A stretch of 64,000 nucleotides of DNA from Jackrogersella multiformis (taxonomy: Eukaryota > Ascomycota > Sordariomycetes > Xylariales > Hypoxylaceae): positions 186,001 through 250,000 of the forward strand of contig CADCXD010000004.1 of assembly GCA_902806575.1 (NCBI GenBank), in the 5' to 3' direction. Shown in pieces: positions 35,469 through 51,162 of the stretch (positions are counted from its first letter, which is position 1; each line of letters opens with the position of its first letter). The notes below the pieces were generated by a model, which ran no database searches, was not told the origin of the DNA, and saw nothing but the letters and a program-made list of their open reading frames with translations. Both the position numbers and the translations under genes were made by a program.

Positions 35469-38400
35469 GGTGTGATTGATCGATCGAGTGGCTAATCTAA
35501 TGGATTATTGCTTCATCGGATGTCGTCTTTTTCTTTTCGTTTTCTTCTCTACTTCCTTCCTCCCTTTCCTTCCTTCTCCTTTGCTTGTCGTCTTTGCTTC
35601 CTACGATATTGATGATACCGACTCCTGATGCCCAATCCAGACCAACAGCCAACCGCAGTGGACACGACCACTTTCGCTATGCGTGATGTGATTCCACAGA
35701 AAAGAAAGTCGTCGTGCCTATCACCTCTAGGCGTACTGGTTTTTAGCCCGTCTCTTTCTATTGTCCCATGAAGCTTAAAGTAAAATAGCGTGGTTTGATA
35801 ATCGTCTTCCGTGCCTCTTTTCGCGGCGGCGGTACTCGTAGCGAGATTGGAAAATCTGGGACGATCCGGCGAGAAGGTCTTCGTCTCATCTACCTGGGCA
35901 GGGACGACGAAAGTAGATACGGCAGTCTGGTTTATTAGGTTTTGCATGGTATAAGCAGGCTTGACTAAAACACAGCATGGCCCCCAAAAGGCCCAATGAG
36001 TCCCGATGGCTGCACAGCCAATAAGCAGGAAGGATTCGCATCCCGGACTGCCATGATCTCATGTTGTACCTAGCCATGCCGTAGGCAATCCCTTCTACCA
36101 CCCTTTACCGCGCTGCTTTTGCCTGCCCAGCCCTACCCTGAAATCCCCCCTGCCCAACAACTGGCTTTCGATAAACTTACACTAGTGTACATAGCTGCAT
36201 AGTAGGGACAGAATATGCGCAGTCGTCTTATCGGAATCGACCTTTCCTTGCCGTCCTAGTGGATCATTGGACTTTGTTTATTAATTCTACACCATTGAGA
36301 TCATCTCCATGCAGGTCCAGGTCCACACGGATGGGGTGACATCGAGACGCCCTGGCTTACATGCCCCGGTTTTACCCTTTTCAGCACGGGATCGACATCC
36401 TACCTAGCCTTGTTTAAAGCTCATGCGAGTCTACCCACCTACACTAGGTACTATCTCCGTTTAAAGTCGATGTCCCGCGGTTAGTAATACCAGGTAATAG
36501 GTAGTATACCAGTATACCTACCTAGAATTATAAATTCAGATATCTTTCCCATGGCTGCGGTTAGCTATACGGTTAAGTTGATATTGCCTCTCCGTTGTTG
36601 AGTATCTACGGTTATGTATCGCCAACTTACTAGCGAGCTACGAAGTCGGAGACATACATAATACCCAGGTAGGTAATACGTGTTTCGACGAGGCGGGATA
36701 ATATCCACTTGTCCATCACGGTATCTTCCGTACACTGTGTATATATGTGAAAGCGGTAACTAAAAATAAGAAGTTAAAATCCTTTACCAGCTCTCGATGC
36801 TTACCTAGACGCCAATCACTTTACATACACTATTACACAAGTACCATTATAATAAGTCCTAAAGTACCATGCACCAACTAGCTAGTTTATTAAAATAGTA
36901 ACTGTGATGGGCTGAGAGCGATGGAACGGTACTTTGGGTTATTTGTGAGGTAAGACATTGGTATTACCTAACTAGTAGTTAAAAGGCACGAGAGATTAAA
37001 ATCGAGGTTGGAGACAGGCTGAAGATGAGAAAGAGTTGGTCAGGAAAGGTATTATATCGAAATACCATAGGTAATTAACTGTCTTATAGGTCGATAATAT
37101 ATCACACACATACGGTGACATACCTAATCGCCATCGTTAATAAAATTCCATCAAATGCGAATAAAACTGATTGGTCGGCATCATCTGAATCTCACACCTC
37201 CTACTTACCAAGCATAGGATTCTACCTCAAGTTTAGCTGCGGTTTTACATCCACAGGGGCATAGGGTAGCACATGCAGGGGCGCGGCAGTCTTCTCTTCA
37301 CGCAGTATTCATTTATGCTTACGTACCTTACAAAACTTATTGCGGGATAGCGTTATGCATCTTTACGGCGTATTCGTTAGTCTCACGTGCTACTACTTCG
37401 AATGAGGTATATAATCTGTAAGTTGCGATACAATGAATACATGGGGAAGGTTGTCCCGTAGCCAAGCTCTTCAGCTGGCCGATATCAGGCAAGGTAGACC
37501 TAGGTACCTAGGTAGATCCCATTATATTTCAAATACCAAATAAGGGGCTCTTGTGACGCTAGGTACTTATTTTCAACCTCGACGTCGATCAGTGTGCCGA
37601 GCACTAAGATCGGAGGGTCTAACGGCAATCAGATGCGATACACGGCATACCTAGGTAGGCTAGGTATCATGGCAAGTGGTTAATCTACTTGCTAACCTGC
37701 CAAGTACTGTTGCCGCCGCCACGCTCACCTAATCCCGACTATACATATTTTCGACGGACCGAGTCACCTCCTGATTACATGCTATGTATATACAGTAGGT
37801 AGGTAGGACACCTGATTCTCATTCGATGATCTTTAGCACATCAGTCTACCATATCTGCTGTACACCAAGACATATATATACACACCTACCGAGGCCACAT
37901 TTGGTTAAGTACGCAACACACGTATAGGTCGCCCGTAAGCCCGATAGCTAGGTGGCTGAAACCTCGCTTTACACGGCATGGGTGGCTTATGAGGCGGCTT
38001 ACATACATATGTACGAGCTTCCAATACTGATTTTTCGTACTTTCTTACGCCCATTGGTCTGTTAGTTTACGTCGCCGAAGCTACACCGCCACATTCTTTT
38101 CTAACGAACTGGGATTTCATCGAGATCGACGATTTTTTCGTCTCGTACACATTCGAATCAGGAGAGCCTGTGCGAAAAAAAAGGAGAGAAGGGAGGCTCA
38201 TTCGGTTTTCAGCCGATCGCCAACGAGCTCGGCTTACCCTCCTCTTTTGGCCTACATAATCTAGTCTAGGCGTTTAGTAGCGAGAGCAGGAGGAAACGAA
38301 ATAAAAGAGCTAGCTTCAAGGCAGAGGGCCGAAGATTAGGTGCTTGTTCTATGTCCATTGCTTAGGAGCATACCAGATCCCCTGAATAAGGAGTGTGTCC

Positions 38401-38890
38401 ATTGTCTACTGTCCATTTACCATCACAAGGAAATACGAAGCTCTTCACACACAGTAAGTACGTAAGTAAGACTAACTACCTAGGATAGATATGTGCTATC
38501 CGTACTAAACTTCTGGGTTATCTGCTGCATGAGCTGCCACCTATGTCCTTTATCATTGCTTCATCTAGAATGCATGTCTGGTCCATCGTCTCGTCTTAAT
38601 TATCTGCAATAGGAAGCACTATAAACACCTGGAAACACCAAAATGGTACCCGGCACGTGACTGTCGAATTGCAGTTTCATGTAATTCCATTAAGCGATGC
38701 CAGACTTTTCGTCTCCGGAGAAATCTTCTTAGAATTGTACATTACCTAAATCGGTATTGGGATGGTTGATCTTAAGCTGCTTGCATTAAGAATGTAAACC
38801 AATTTCCGAGGCGTACCTGTCTGTAGTCGAAGAGAGATCTCCATTCGGGCTCGCGTATTATCCCCTCTCGTATCAATGCCGACAGCCCCT
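35469..38890. other. Intergenic between membrane-protein gene and PRP43
   Basis: About 3.4 kb: promoter/5' UTR of the membrane protein at the left, PRP43 3' UTR at the right. Minus frames at 35549-35947 and 35886-36101 are open but unrecognised and probably 5' UTR. The rest is AT-rich with TACCTAGG elements (36525, 37500, 37650). Confidence 0.55.
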
Positions 38891-41389
<2,499 letters not shown>

Positions 41390-42452
41390 GATTGTTGATG
41401 TTGTGCTGATGAAATGAAAGAATCGCGCGGGGCGTTGTGTTTGAAAGAGATCGGTCGTATCCGAGAGAAATTGGGTGTTGTCGCAATAAGGTGCATGAGA
41501 ATGGATGCGAAGACAAGGCTGACAAAAAAAAATAAACAGTTAAGAAAAGTCGAGGAATTATTTGGGGTCGACCAATTATCCTAACCCCACTAGATACCCG
41601 ATTCATGCATATTGATGTTTGAGATAGTGGGGCCATGTACCTGCATACCATTGTAGTTGCATGTATACCTAGGTGTGTAATTAAAGAAGCTGAGAAGTTG
41701 TCGCTTCTACGTATATATGCATGTATGAAGTATAAACATGCTTCAAATGAATTAATCTATTAGAGTACCTAGATACTTAGGTAGTAGGGAAGTAGCGAAT
41801 AATACGTAGCAAATAGAGGTAAGTACCTACCTAGGCACCTACCTATGTAGGTACATTAGAAGGTAAGATCCCCAGCTGTACTTACATATGTACCTACCTA
41901 GGTAGGTAAGGTACCTATGTAGGCTAGGTAGGTAAGGTACCTATGTAGGCTAGGTAGGTACATATGCATAATACGGGCTACCACTTAATACACTCACTGG
42001 AACTAGAAGCCTTGGAAATCGTCGCACTTCAAATTCATTTGGAACTGAATAAATAAGACTCTTACACGGCTTCAGAAAAACAAGCGTGCCTGCTCTGCCC
42101 TAGTATACACCTGTCCGATTCCATACATCCTATCCACCCTCCACCTGACAAATCTCGTTCGCTTCCACGAATCGAGGGGGATACGAAAAAGAAGGTACCC
42201 CTTTTCCTTAAACCTTGCGTGTGCCACTCCTAGAAGGAAAGATAGGAGACAGGGGGGGAAAAGAACAAGCCTGTGCAGGCACTAGGTCTAATGACGACGA
42301 CATCCTGTCGAAGGTCAAGGTCTCGTTTATTTAATCAACGCCAAACTCCGCCGAACAGTGCAATGCCATCCCGAGCAACACTCGCGTAATAGTTATCGTT
42401 ATCCTTGTGTCGTATCTTCCATCTCATCTTCGCCCTATTCTGCAACGGCGAC
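41390..42452. other. Intergenic between PRP43 and the KDM4-type gene
   Basis: About 1.1 kb: PRP43 promoter on the left, 3' UTR of the demethylase on the right. Contains a TACCTAGG cluster with a tandem duplication (41820-41965) and a TATATGCATGTAT segment near 41712. No gene seen. Confidence 0.6.
41905..41956. repeat. 26-bp tandem duplication within a TACCTAGG cluster
   Basis: Two exact 26-bp copies in tandem (41905-41930 and 41931-41956), each containing GGTACC and CTAGG. CATATG palindromes flank the cluster on both sides. Confidence 0.93.
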
Positions 42453-45400
42453 TTAAACGTTACCGCTCGTAGGGTCACTATATGTGTCACTTATTCTTCG
42501 AGCATCTCTTATGATGCTCTCGATCAATTCCATCGAGTCGTCTGGTACCTCTGGAAGATCATTTGTACCTGCAACTGGAGGAGGCACGAGTACCGGAGCA
42601 AGAGATTTCATCACTGTGGTTGGCTGTACCGACTCTGATTGTTGTATTGCTGATGCGGTGAGCTGTTCAGAGGCGCTTGATAATCCGTGTATGCTGGCTG
42701 GCTCTGCATCATGTACGGAAGTTGCCTGTAACTGGTCTAGTTGACGCTGTTGCTGTTAGGCACTGTCTGCGGGAACTCTTGCCAGAAAGGTCCGCTTACA
42801 TTGCTGGGTTGAAGCCCTGGGCCTGCTATGTGCCCTGGGTTTCTGGTTCCCTCGTTCATGAACTGACCCGGTACATCTGGGGTAATAGTCGCGCTGGCTG
42901 TGGCGGGGGTCGCAGCGTGTGAAGATGGGTACAAAATTGGAGTCTGTTGATTAGGCTGAGCCGCAGCCTGCGTCTTTCTTATCGCCTCCCACGGTCGAGG
43001 AGCAGGTATGTAGGTTTGCTTGGGCGCATTGGGCGTATTTGTAGAACTTAAAGTCGTCGATGAAGGCACCTTTTTATCCTTGGCCGAACCCGATGGCGTA
43101 CGGCTCTCTGCCTTAGGTTGTGCGGATTCTATAAAAGTTGACACATTCGTTGAATTAGACGACGGTTGCGAAGGTGGTGGGAAACTGGACGTCGATGGTT
43201 GGTCCGGTGTAGCAGCACTCTGCTGGTCATGGGGTTGATGATGAGTTCCTAGATTGGACATCTGTAGCATGGCGGCATACTGAGCTCGGATTGCTGGGTG
43301 CAACTGTGTAGGTGATGCAATTGTTGTTCTCTGTACAGCAAATGGACTAGGAGAAGGAGAATAAGAGGAAACTAGTGCTTGACGAGACGAATCATAATGA
43401 CCTGAGTGTGGCGATTGAGCCGATGTATTTTGATTTGAAAGACCATTACTAAACGGAATTCGAGGAGCGGAGTATGGACCAGATGAGTCAGTGAAGCCTG
43501 TAGAACGCCTTCTAATGTCAAACAGTGCTTCTGGCGATCTCATCAGATGGGCTCTGAGGTTGCCCTCGTATCCATTAGTAAAGCCGCCCCAATTGGCGTA
43601 GGGCGTCCTGTACTTCGTAGAATCCCTAATGATGATTAGCATAAAAATTTAGCATGCTAGCAAAATCGATTGGCTTACCTATTATGATGAATCTGGAAGA
43701 AAGCATACTTCTGAACGATACTTGGTCGCGGTTGTTTAGTAGTATTCGGCTGCTGAACGGCTTGCGCTTCTCCAATCGTTCCTTGAGCGGAGGCAGAAGA
43801 CGGTGGTCGGAGGGCAGAAGACGTCATCGGCGTGTCGAAAGAGCGGTTGGATGCTAATGAACTCGACCTAGCCCTGGCTTGAGCCTGAAAGAGTTGACCA
43901 TTCTGCGGCGACGGAGAGGGGCCAAGGCCTGGAGGTTGCATGAACCCATGGCTGAAAGGTGATTTGGCGCTGGAATCGATTCGACTAGTCCCGTACGAAA
44001 ACGGCGGTGTTCTGAATCGATGGTCCGAGCCAAATACCAATGCCTGGCCAGCTTGTCCGTTGAGGGAAGACCGGTTCCGTGTATGTTTGTTCTGCGATGG
44101 TGTAGGTCGGGGCATAGGAGTTGGTTTCGACACAACCTGTTGAGAGGAATATTGACCGCTCTGTTGTGAAGCAGAGGCCGGCTTTGGGAAGGAATCTGTG
44201 AGGATACTGTCCGTTGTGATGTGGCGTAGAAGCAAGATTTGAGATCGTCTGCTGCGGAGGTTGCTTGTTCGGCTGGATTGTAGAAGCTGGCTGGTGCGCA
44301 TGTTGCTGCAAAGAATATGGATTGGTGTGTTGCGTAGTGGAAGAGGGATTGGGAGTGGCTTGCTGAGGATACTGCTCGCTCTGTTGAGTGATAGGGGCCT
44401 GCTTCAGCGCTGCTTGCTGCGGAGCATACCGTACGTTTTGCAGAGGTCCAGGTCCGGGCGCCGGGACTAGCTTTGGCGGAGGATAGAGTGATGGCGCCGT
44501 GGTGAATTGACGTGCCATGAACGGGGAAGATATCGGAACAAATTGTTGAGCCGTAAAAGGAGACTGGACATAGGAGGGTGTGATAGGCTCTCTGGGCTTG
44601 TATTGATACGGCTTCTCGGATTTGCCCCCTGCAGTGTTTGGAGTCTGTACCGAGAACGTGGATCCGTACGACTTGCGAGGATGAACCGCAGGTGGAGCTG
44701 GTCGTGGGATAGTGTCCAAGAAGTTACTCTTGGGATTGTGTTTGGGCTTCTTTGGATCATCTGTGTACTGGGCACGAGCTTCCGTTGACGTCCTTCCGAG
44801 ATAATACCAGATCTGGTTATCCTTGGTGAAATCGACTTTAGCTTGGAACTTATTGCGGCAATCACATGCATTGAATTCGGCCCAGGTGAATCCCTCGACG
44901 AATGGCGTGTCTGCGCGCGGTAGTTCCTCCGTGACCCTCTTGGTAGCGTTAATCCGATCTTTTGCCTTGCGTGACGTTGGCATGGGAATGGCATTTGCTG
45001 ACGCTCTCTGCAGATGGAAATCAGCTGGATCTGGGAGAAGGAGCCATTTCCATTCTACTTCGACACGATCCCTACATGATGTCAGTAAGGGTCCTCCATT
45101 GATTTGATGATAGGTTTCGTACCCGTTAGGAATGGTATCAATAAGGAACGTCTGCTCATCAACCCGATTTTCAACGATAACACCTGCAAATATATCACCA
45201 CGGTAATATTGCAGTTGGCATATGTCGTCCTTCTTCAGAGCTCTAGCCGCATGAAGGGTCTTTTGGCACTCGCCAAGTACATCTCCATCCAATTTCTTGT
45301 CTCGCTTGGTTCGGTGGAAGCGACAACTAAATTCGAAAGCTTGCTCCTTGTATTCAGTTCCATCCTCGCCGAAGATCGGTACGTCAGCTTCTTCCACCAG

Positions 45401-47715
45401 CACGCCAGCCGCCGCGGCACAAGTGGCATGATAGGATCGGGCGCATTTCTTCTGGGAGCACTGGAAACAGGCTCCCCTCTTAGAGCGGCAATACAAGCAC
45501 TTGAGCTCCATACGCGCTTTGCTTGTATTCTCCGAATTAATAACAATCTCTTTCCCTTCGACTCTTTCGATGCAGGTTTCTTGCCCGTAGAGCGCACATA
45601 TGCGATGAGCCTTACGACCATCGCTCGTCGGGAGCACTTCCTGGCCTGGTATATCGTGAGGACATAGACAGCATGGGGGGTCGACGTGATTCTTAACACG
45701 GAGTCGTATCTTCTTAGCCTTCTTTTCTCCCTTCTCCATTGCTAGACGTTTCCGTTTCCGCCCAGGCTGCTTAAATCTTACTGTATGTGACGAAATGGGA
45801 GTTGGTACAACGGTGTCATTGTCGTCGTCGTCGTCCTCCTCCTCCTCTTCGTCTTCAGTCTCCTCGTAGTCAGTCTCTTCCCCTCTCAGCTTGCGCTCGA
45901 TCTCGTAGACATCGACCCAGACGCTGTCTTGAGCTTGAGCACATTCACATCGCTTAGCAATCTTCCCCATGGGCAACCAGGAGTCCAAGGCAAAATTGAC
46001 AGCCTCGGCACAGTTATACCCTAAATTATAGCCCGAGTGGTAGCCGTAGGGGTAAGTGACGACGAATTCTCCAGGATAGGAGACGCACTTGTTGACCTTG
46101 ATGTTGAAATACTGCTGTAGATGGTTTGGCGAGATGAGGAAAGCTTTGTGCCGTAGAAACTGGTCGCAGGCTTTGGCGTCCGTCGGCCAGATACTCTTCA
46201 TGGCTGCTTCAAATCGACGCGCATCGCCCTGCGAGATACTGTACCATTGTTTTGGGGCGCCAAAGTGCAGATAGTTGATGCTGTAAAGATCGACGTCTTC
46301 GAGATGCCATGCGAAAGTCGCCTTCCACATACCAAGGTAGAGATACGCGGTATTGACACCAGGCACCTTAGTGCCGAGGACGTCCAGAAGGTTGGGGAGT
46401 CTGTTGAGGTTCCAAATATCGCACTCGTCATCAAATAGCGTTCCGGGAAGATCCGCCCCGTATAAGGGCTGTGCGTAAGTAAGGGTCTTCCAGTAAATGC
46501 GCTCGAGTTCCTCGCATCTCTCGGGTGTGTAGTCGGAGATGTCCATACGGTAGTCGAAGTCCTTGAAGGCTTCTTCATCGATCCTAGCCGACGCCTCTCG
46601 CCTCGCGTACTTCCTTCGAGCAGATGTAGACTGCGTCTTGGGCTTAGCCTGCCTAGAGCCACCCATTCGGCCGACAACGGGAGGGTCGTCGTTATCATCC
46701 ACATCGGCACCGGGGTCCTGCTCTACAGACTCGATAACTTCCTCGTTCGGCTTCGGCGAAACGGGGGTCATCGGTCTATCGTCTTGGTCGCCGGCGCTGT
46801 CCTTGATGATACCTCGCTTTCCCCTAGCCCTAGCAGGCCGTCCGCGTTTCTTGGAGTCTGCGGCGGTTGAAGAGGAGGCTGGTTTCGGCCTCGAAGGAGC
46901 TTGCGCACGCCTCTCGCCTCGTCGAGCAGGAGGCTGATGCTCGCTCTGATCGCAGAGCTGTCGCCACTGTGGGATATTATAAGACCGTTGGTGGAGGATG
47001 TTGACTTGTCGATATGTGCCATTGGATCCCATAATATCCTGCTTGATTGGCTCTTTGACCCTAATTTGCTTGACCATATCATTAAGGGGAGGACGCTGGT
47101 CTGACCATTCCTTTGGAGGGATGATCTTGACAATGCCAGATTTCATGCCGTAACAGTCAACTTTAGTCATCTGCAGGTATGAATAAGTCAGTGGTGTTAA
47201 GATGAGACAAGGAACGAAAAGACAAAAGGTAAATATCATACAAATTTCTTAAAATCCTTAAATTGATGCATGTCCGGTTTAAAAACGGGCACTGTACCAG
47301 ACCAATGGTCAGGGATCACTTCGCCGATGTCATCCTCTTCTTCTTCCTCTTCTTCTTCCTCTTCTTCCTCCTGTTTAATAGTCTCTTCATGATCTTCTCT
47401 CCGGTCTTGGTCTTGGTCGTGATCCTGGTCCGGATTTTGGGATATCTGAGGAGGGACGTACGAGGTGTAGTCCATATCGATGGACATGTTGATGAGGTCG
47501 GGGTCGTCTTCCAAGTCACTCAGTTCGGAATCGTCGCTACCGTCCAACTTCATTGCGCTGTTACTATCGGGCGGTGAGTGGAGGCCAGTAGGCTTATTGT
47601 TGGTTGCATCGTTGTTAGGAGGATCGCGTGGGGGATCGCTTGCGACTTCAATCTCAACCACCTCAGTCTCGGGCGCAGACGCCATTGCGGCGTCGGCAGT
47701 CGCTTCGGCGGACAT
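42453..47715 (-). CDS. kdmA: JmjN-JmjC-PHD histone lysine demethylase (KDM4/KdmA type), frame break in exon 2
   Basis: Four exons on minus: 47242-47715, 43679-47170, 42800-43625 and 42453-42752, about 1.7 kaa. JmjN spans the first junction (FKDFKKF/MTKVDCYGMKSG, ~145-180). JmjC has the iron ligands H-x-E in AWHLEDVDLYSIN (~445) and His in YPYGYHSGYN (~535), plus zinc residues (ACDQFLRH, RCECAQ). An extended PHD follows (~655-780: CCLCPHDI, CLYCRSKRGACFQC, CRFHR), then a tudor-like stretch and a long Gln/Pro-rich tail. KDM4 enzymes remove methyl groups from H3K9/H3K36. In exon 2 the frame must shift by one base near 44150-44300 to reach the exon-3 join. The last 47-nt intron bypasses a TAG at 42737-42739 and adds 100 codons. 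Confidence 0.85.
47330..47372 (-). repeat. Coding GAA/GAG repeat (poly-Glu)
   Basis: A GAA/GAG tract in exon 1 of the demethylase gene encodes a run of about 14 Glu/Asp residues just before the JmjN domain. A second acidic run (Glu/Asp) is encoded at 45828-45870 after JmjC. Confidence 0.9.
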
Positions 47716-47918
47716 GGTTGATATTTGGTGGCTACATGCGATCGATTGAATTAAATAATTTTCTCATTGACATTCGTCGAGTCGTGTCTTCCAGATTGTT
47801 ATTTTTCTCTCTTTTTTCCTTATTGTGATAAGTGCCGTCGATAAAAAGAAAAAGAAATCAAATTGATAGTGATGATGTACGGCTAGGTTGAACTCCTTGG
47901 TGGGTGAATGGTTGAAAT

Positions 47919-47955
47919 TGAGCACTGAGCACCGAGCACTGAGCACTGAGCACTG
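47919..47955. repeat. TGAGCAC tandem repeat
   Basis: Five near-perfect 7-bp TGAGCAC units (one has CGAGCAC), about 200 bp upstream of the demethylase start codon. Confidence 0.93.
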
Positions 47956-48606
47956 CTCTGGAGGTCTGTCGGCTGGTCGGTGGTAGCACTGTGGAGGTGT
48001 GAGATGCAACTGCCAAGTGGGTATTATCAAAAGCTTTCCTCTGCCTAGACCCACCTAGGTACGTACCTAGGTAGTGTAGGCTGGTTAAGTGGTCTCCCGG
48101 CTAATCTGCGGAGATAGTCGCTTCTTACCTTCTTAGGTGGTGGTACGTTGGTGGTACGTTCTTGCCTTTTCAGATGCCCTGTGGTGCGGAGGCTTGCAAA
48201 GTTGTTTCCTCAGAAGCTTGTACCTATTGAAAGCTGTGAGCCACCTTGGAATGCAGGAGATTCTTATCGCCTTATCCAGCTTTGGTGTTAATTCACGAGT
48301 TATGATCCGAGTAGAATTTCACTATGGGTAGGTACCTAGGTAGGTACCTAAAGGTTGTTTAGAAGTAATTGACCAAGTTTTCATTGTCATGCGCACGTGA
48401 CTTCCTAACTACCCAGGTACCCTACCTCCTATCTTCAAAGTTCCAAGGTTGGTAAGCACCATCATTAAGGTACCTATTGTAATTACCTACCTACAATAGA
48501 GGCAGGTACCTATATAACCTTGGAAGTTGCAGTGTCCCACTGTCCCCATACCTATAGTTGCCACCTGCATGCACATAGTTACAATCGAGGAAGTGTCTAC
48601 CTGCTG

Positions 48607-48636
48607 AGCAGGCAGGCAGGCAGGCAGGCAGGCAGG
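48607..48636. repeat. (GCAG)n tetranucleotide repeat
   Basis: About seven perfect GCAG units in intergenic DNA; a likely variable microsatellite. Confidence 0.95.
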
Positions 48637-49695
48637 TGGTTGTCCGCGCCTGGAGGTACCTAGGTATCCAGAAGTACCTACCTAGTACCTCCCGGTTTAA
48701 CGTTATCTGATGCTGCAAGCACGGACCAATTAACATTCCTATTCGAGGTCGGCGACGCTGCAGCGTTTCGATGAGCTCAGGCTCAGGCGATCATTTTAAA
48801 GAGCCTCTTCTGTAGTTATTAATAGTGGATAAAGATAAATGAGATCCACCCGTGGACGGATCTCAGATTTCTCAGATATGGGCACCTATCTTAGATCTAC
48901 AATCGGCAACTTTGATAGGTACCTCCATCCCTTAATAACTTTTCGTACCTAGCGACTACATAACCTTTAAAACACGTCACGGATATGTCATTGTTAACTC
49001 TCTATTCAGCTAAGATACCTACCCAGCAGCTAGACAACAGTTTGAGAGAAATAATTAATACCTACCTAGGTACCTAGGTAGGTACCTTCTACTAGGTATG
49101 TCACATCGGGAGGAGCGGATGCTAAAAGCTTATCATTAGCAATATAAGCACCTCAAGTCTAAAGCGTTTATCCCCTTAAACAGGTACCTTACATACCTAC
49201 CTAAGGTAGGTCGTGAGATATACGATAAATAGTCGCCCACATAACGGGCAGGTTTGCCTCATAAATGCCTCACCGAAGAGAATGGCCGCATCGATTAACA
49301 TAAGAGAAGCTCATCAAATATAACAGAAAATATAATCAGACTGCTATTTATTACGCGACATATCAATGTGAGCAAGCAACGAAGCAGCTACTAAACGGTA
49401 ATGTACAAGGGTATATAGCCCAAGAGAACGCAGAATACACCCAACTCCATTGCAGGGCAGCGAGTCGCATGAGGTAATATCCAGCGCTCTACTAAACGTG
49501 ATGCTATGATCAATCCCATGTTCGCCTGAGATGCTCCGACGGAAAAAGAAAAAAAAGCAAAAAGGTATCATAATATCATCAATGATCCATTCAAGTCGTG
49601 ACGAGGACATGTCTTTTTATTCCTCAATCAAGAACCATCACTGAGGGGGCTTTCTTGTTCCACTCTTCCTCACATACCTAACTAGGTAGGTATCT

Positions 49696-51162
49696 TTACT
49701 CGAATGGAGCACAGGTAAATGCACCTCGAACTGAACCCTCCGTGTATTGGTCCATCTGCAAGATGTTAACTACAGTCCAGGAAGAAAGGAGAAAAAATGA
49801 GCTGGGGAATTATGCACTTACGATATCAACAATGCTAGCATATGTACCGCCGACCAATACAATCATGCCGATGACGAACACCAAGCCGTTGGTGATACTC
49901 TTGACAAGATTCTCCCTTGCGTACCATTTGCCTTGCCGGATGAGCATGAACCAAAAGATGGCCGGGAAGTAAAAGGTAAATCCGGAGATGAATAGCGCCG
50001 AGGAGATAGCCAGAAGATCGGAAAAGAACGGGATGGCCTCGGCGATAACCCACGCGATCAGCGTGATGACAGAGATGAGCGCCAGCCAAGTGACCCAACC
50101 CTTGGTAGTGTTGATGAACCGAGTGACCGAGTCCTTGTAAATGCGACCGTGGATGTATCGCGCCACAACAGTACCGTTGATGGATCCGGAGATGAAGATG
50201 ACAGGTAGGGCGATGCCAAACGCGACCTTCGAGACTAGCGGGCCGGCCGATAGTAGAGATGGCGACTTGACCTCGGTGCCAACGAAGGCGTAGATCAGTG
50301 CTCCTGTCAAGGTGTAAATGAAGATCTCGATCAAACCCAGCGCCCAGATGGATTTGACAAAGTGTTTCGGGGTGTGCATCTCATCCATGAATGAGAACTG
50401 GCAGATAGCGAAACTATAGGCGAAGACGATGTTCGTGATGGCGATAAAGCCCTTGGTGAAGGTAAGGTTCTCCTCCGGCCAGGCGGACCAGTCCGAAGCA
50501 ACTCCCGCATCCGTTCGCTGAACACCAGTGGCGATGATGGTGACGAAGATCGCGGCCATGATGGATACGAAGTCGATGTAACCTAGAATGGCGACCTCGG
50601 CAAAAGAGGGAGGGATAGCGAGGAGCAGGAGAATAATGGCCGACACAACACCGAAAACCAACGAGCAGGCGCCGTTGTTGGAGATGTTGAGGAAGGCGAT
50701 AGTGCCCGTGAGACAATGCGACCCGACGAGGAAGGTCAACTGCAGCACAAACATGGCGCCGATGAGTTCGTAGCCAAATCTGCCCATTATCAGACGACCG
50801 GCGTCCGCATAATGCTGCACCTCGGGGAACTTAAGCTTGACCTGGCCGACGACGTAGCTGGTGTAGATGGCGATGAGACCTAAACCGACGCTGAGGATAG
50901 TTCCAGCGACCATGCCTAGGGTAGCGAACGCCGCGGGCATACTCAGACTACCCAGAGCGATGGCCTCGACGATCAGGACCACCGTGAGACGTTTCCATCC
51001 TAACCGTTTGAAGTGGGCGCTACCAAGGGCTGCCTTTTGGCTCTCGAACCCAGAGATGTCGCTTACTTGACCGACGACCTCAGTGCTGGACCCCAGATCT
51101 TGCGCCGAAGGTGGATCTGAACCGAACAACTTTTCATTCTTTTCATACTTGGTGTCCGCCAT
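49696..51162 (-). CDS. Neutral amino-acid transporter, AAAP family (Neurospora mtr-like)
   Basis: Two exons on minus: 49822-51162 and 49696-49755, giving 466 aa. The 66-nt intron (GTAAGT...TTGCAG) replaces a three-codon read-through and supplies the C-terminus MDQYTEGSVRGAFTCAPFE. A hydrophilic, charged N-terminus (~55 aa) is followed by about 10-11 hydrophobic helices starting at RLTVVLIVEAIALGSLSMPAAF, with FVLQLTFLVGSHCLTG and NIVFAYSFAICQFSFMDEMH. These are typical of the fungal permeases that import neutral and aromatic amino acids by proton symport at the plasma membrane. Exact substrate is not readable from sequence. It is isolated from other transport or catabolic genes. Confidence 0.92.

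Larger units (their letters stand above)
47716..49695. other. Intergenic upstream of the KDM4-type gene
   Basis: About 2 kb: demethylase promoter/5' UTR on the left and 3' UTR of the amino-acid transporter on the right. Contains the TGAGCAC repeat, the GCAG repeat and TACCTAGG clusters (48055-48075, 48330-48352, 49060-49090). Open frames here are short and unrecognised. Confidence 0.6.

Noticed and set aside
35549..36101. Minus frames of 132 and 71 codons upstream of the membrane-protein gene
   Set aside because: They sit where its 5' UTR and promoter must be, and have no recognisable content.
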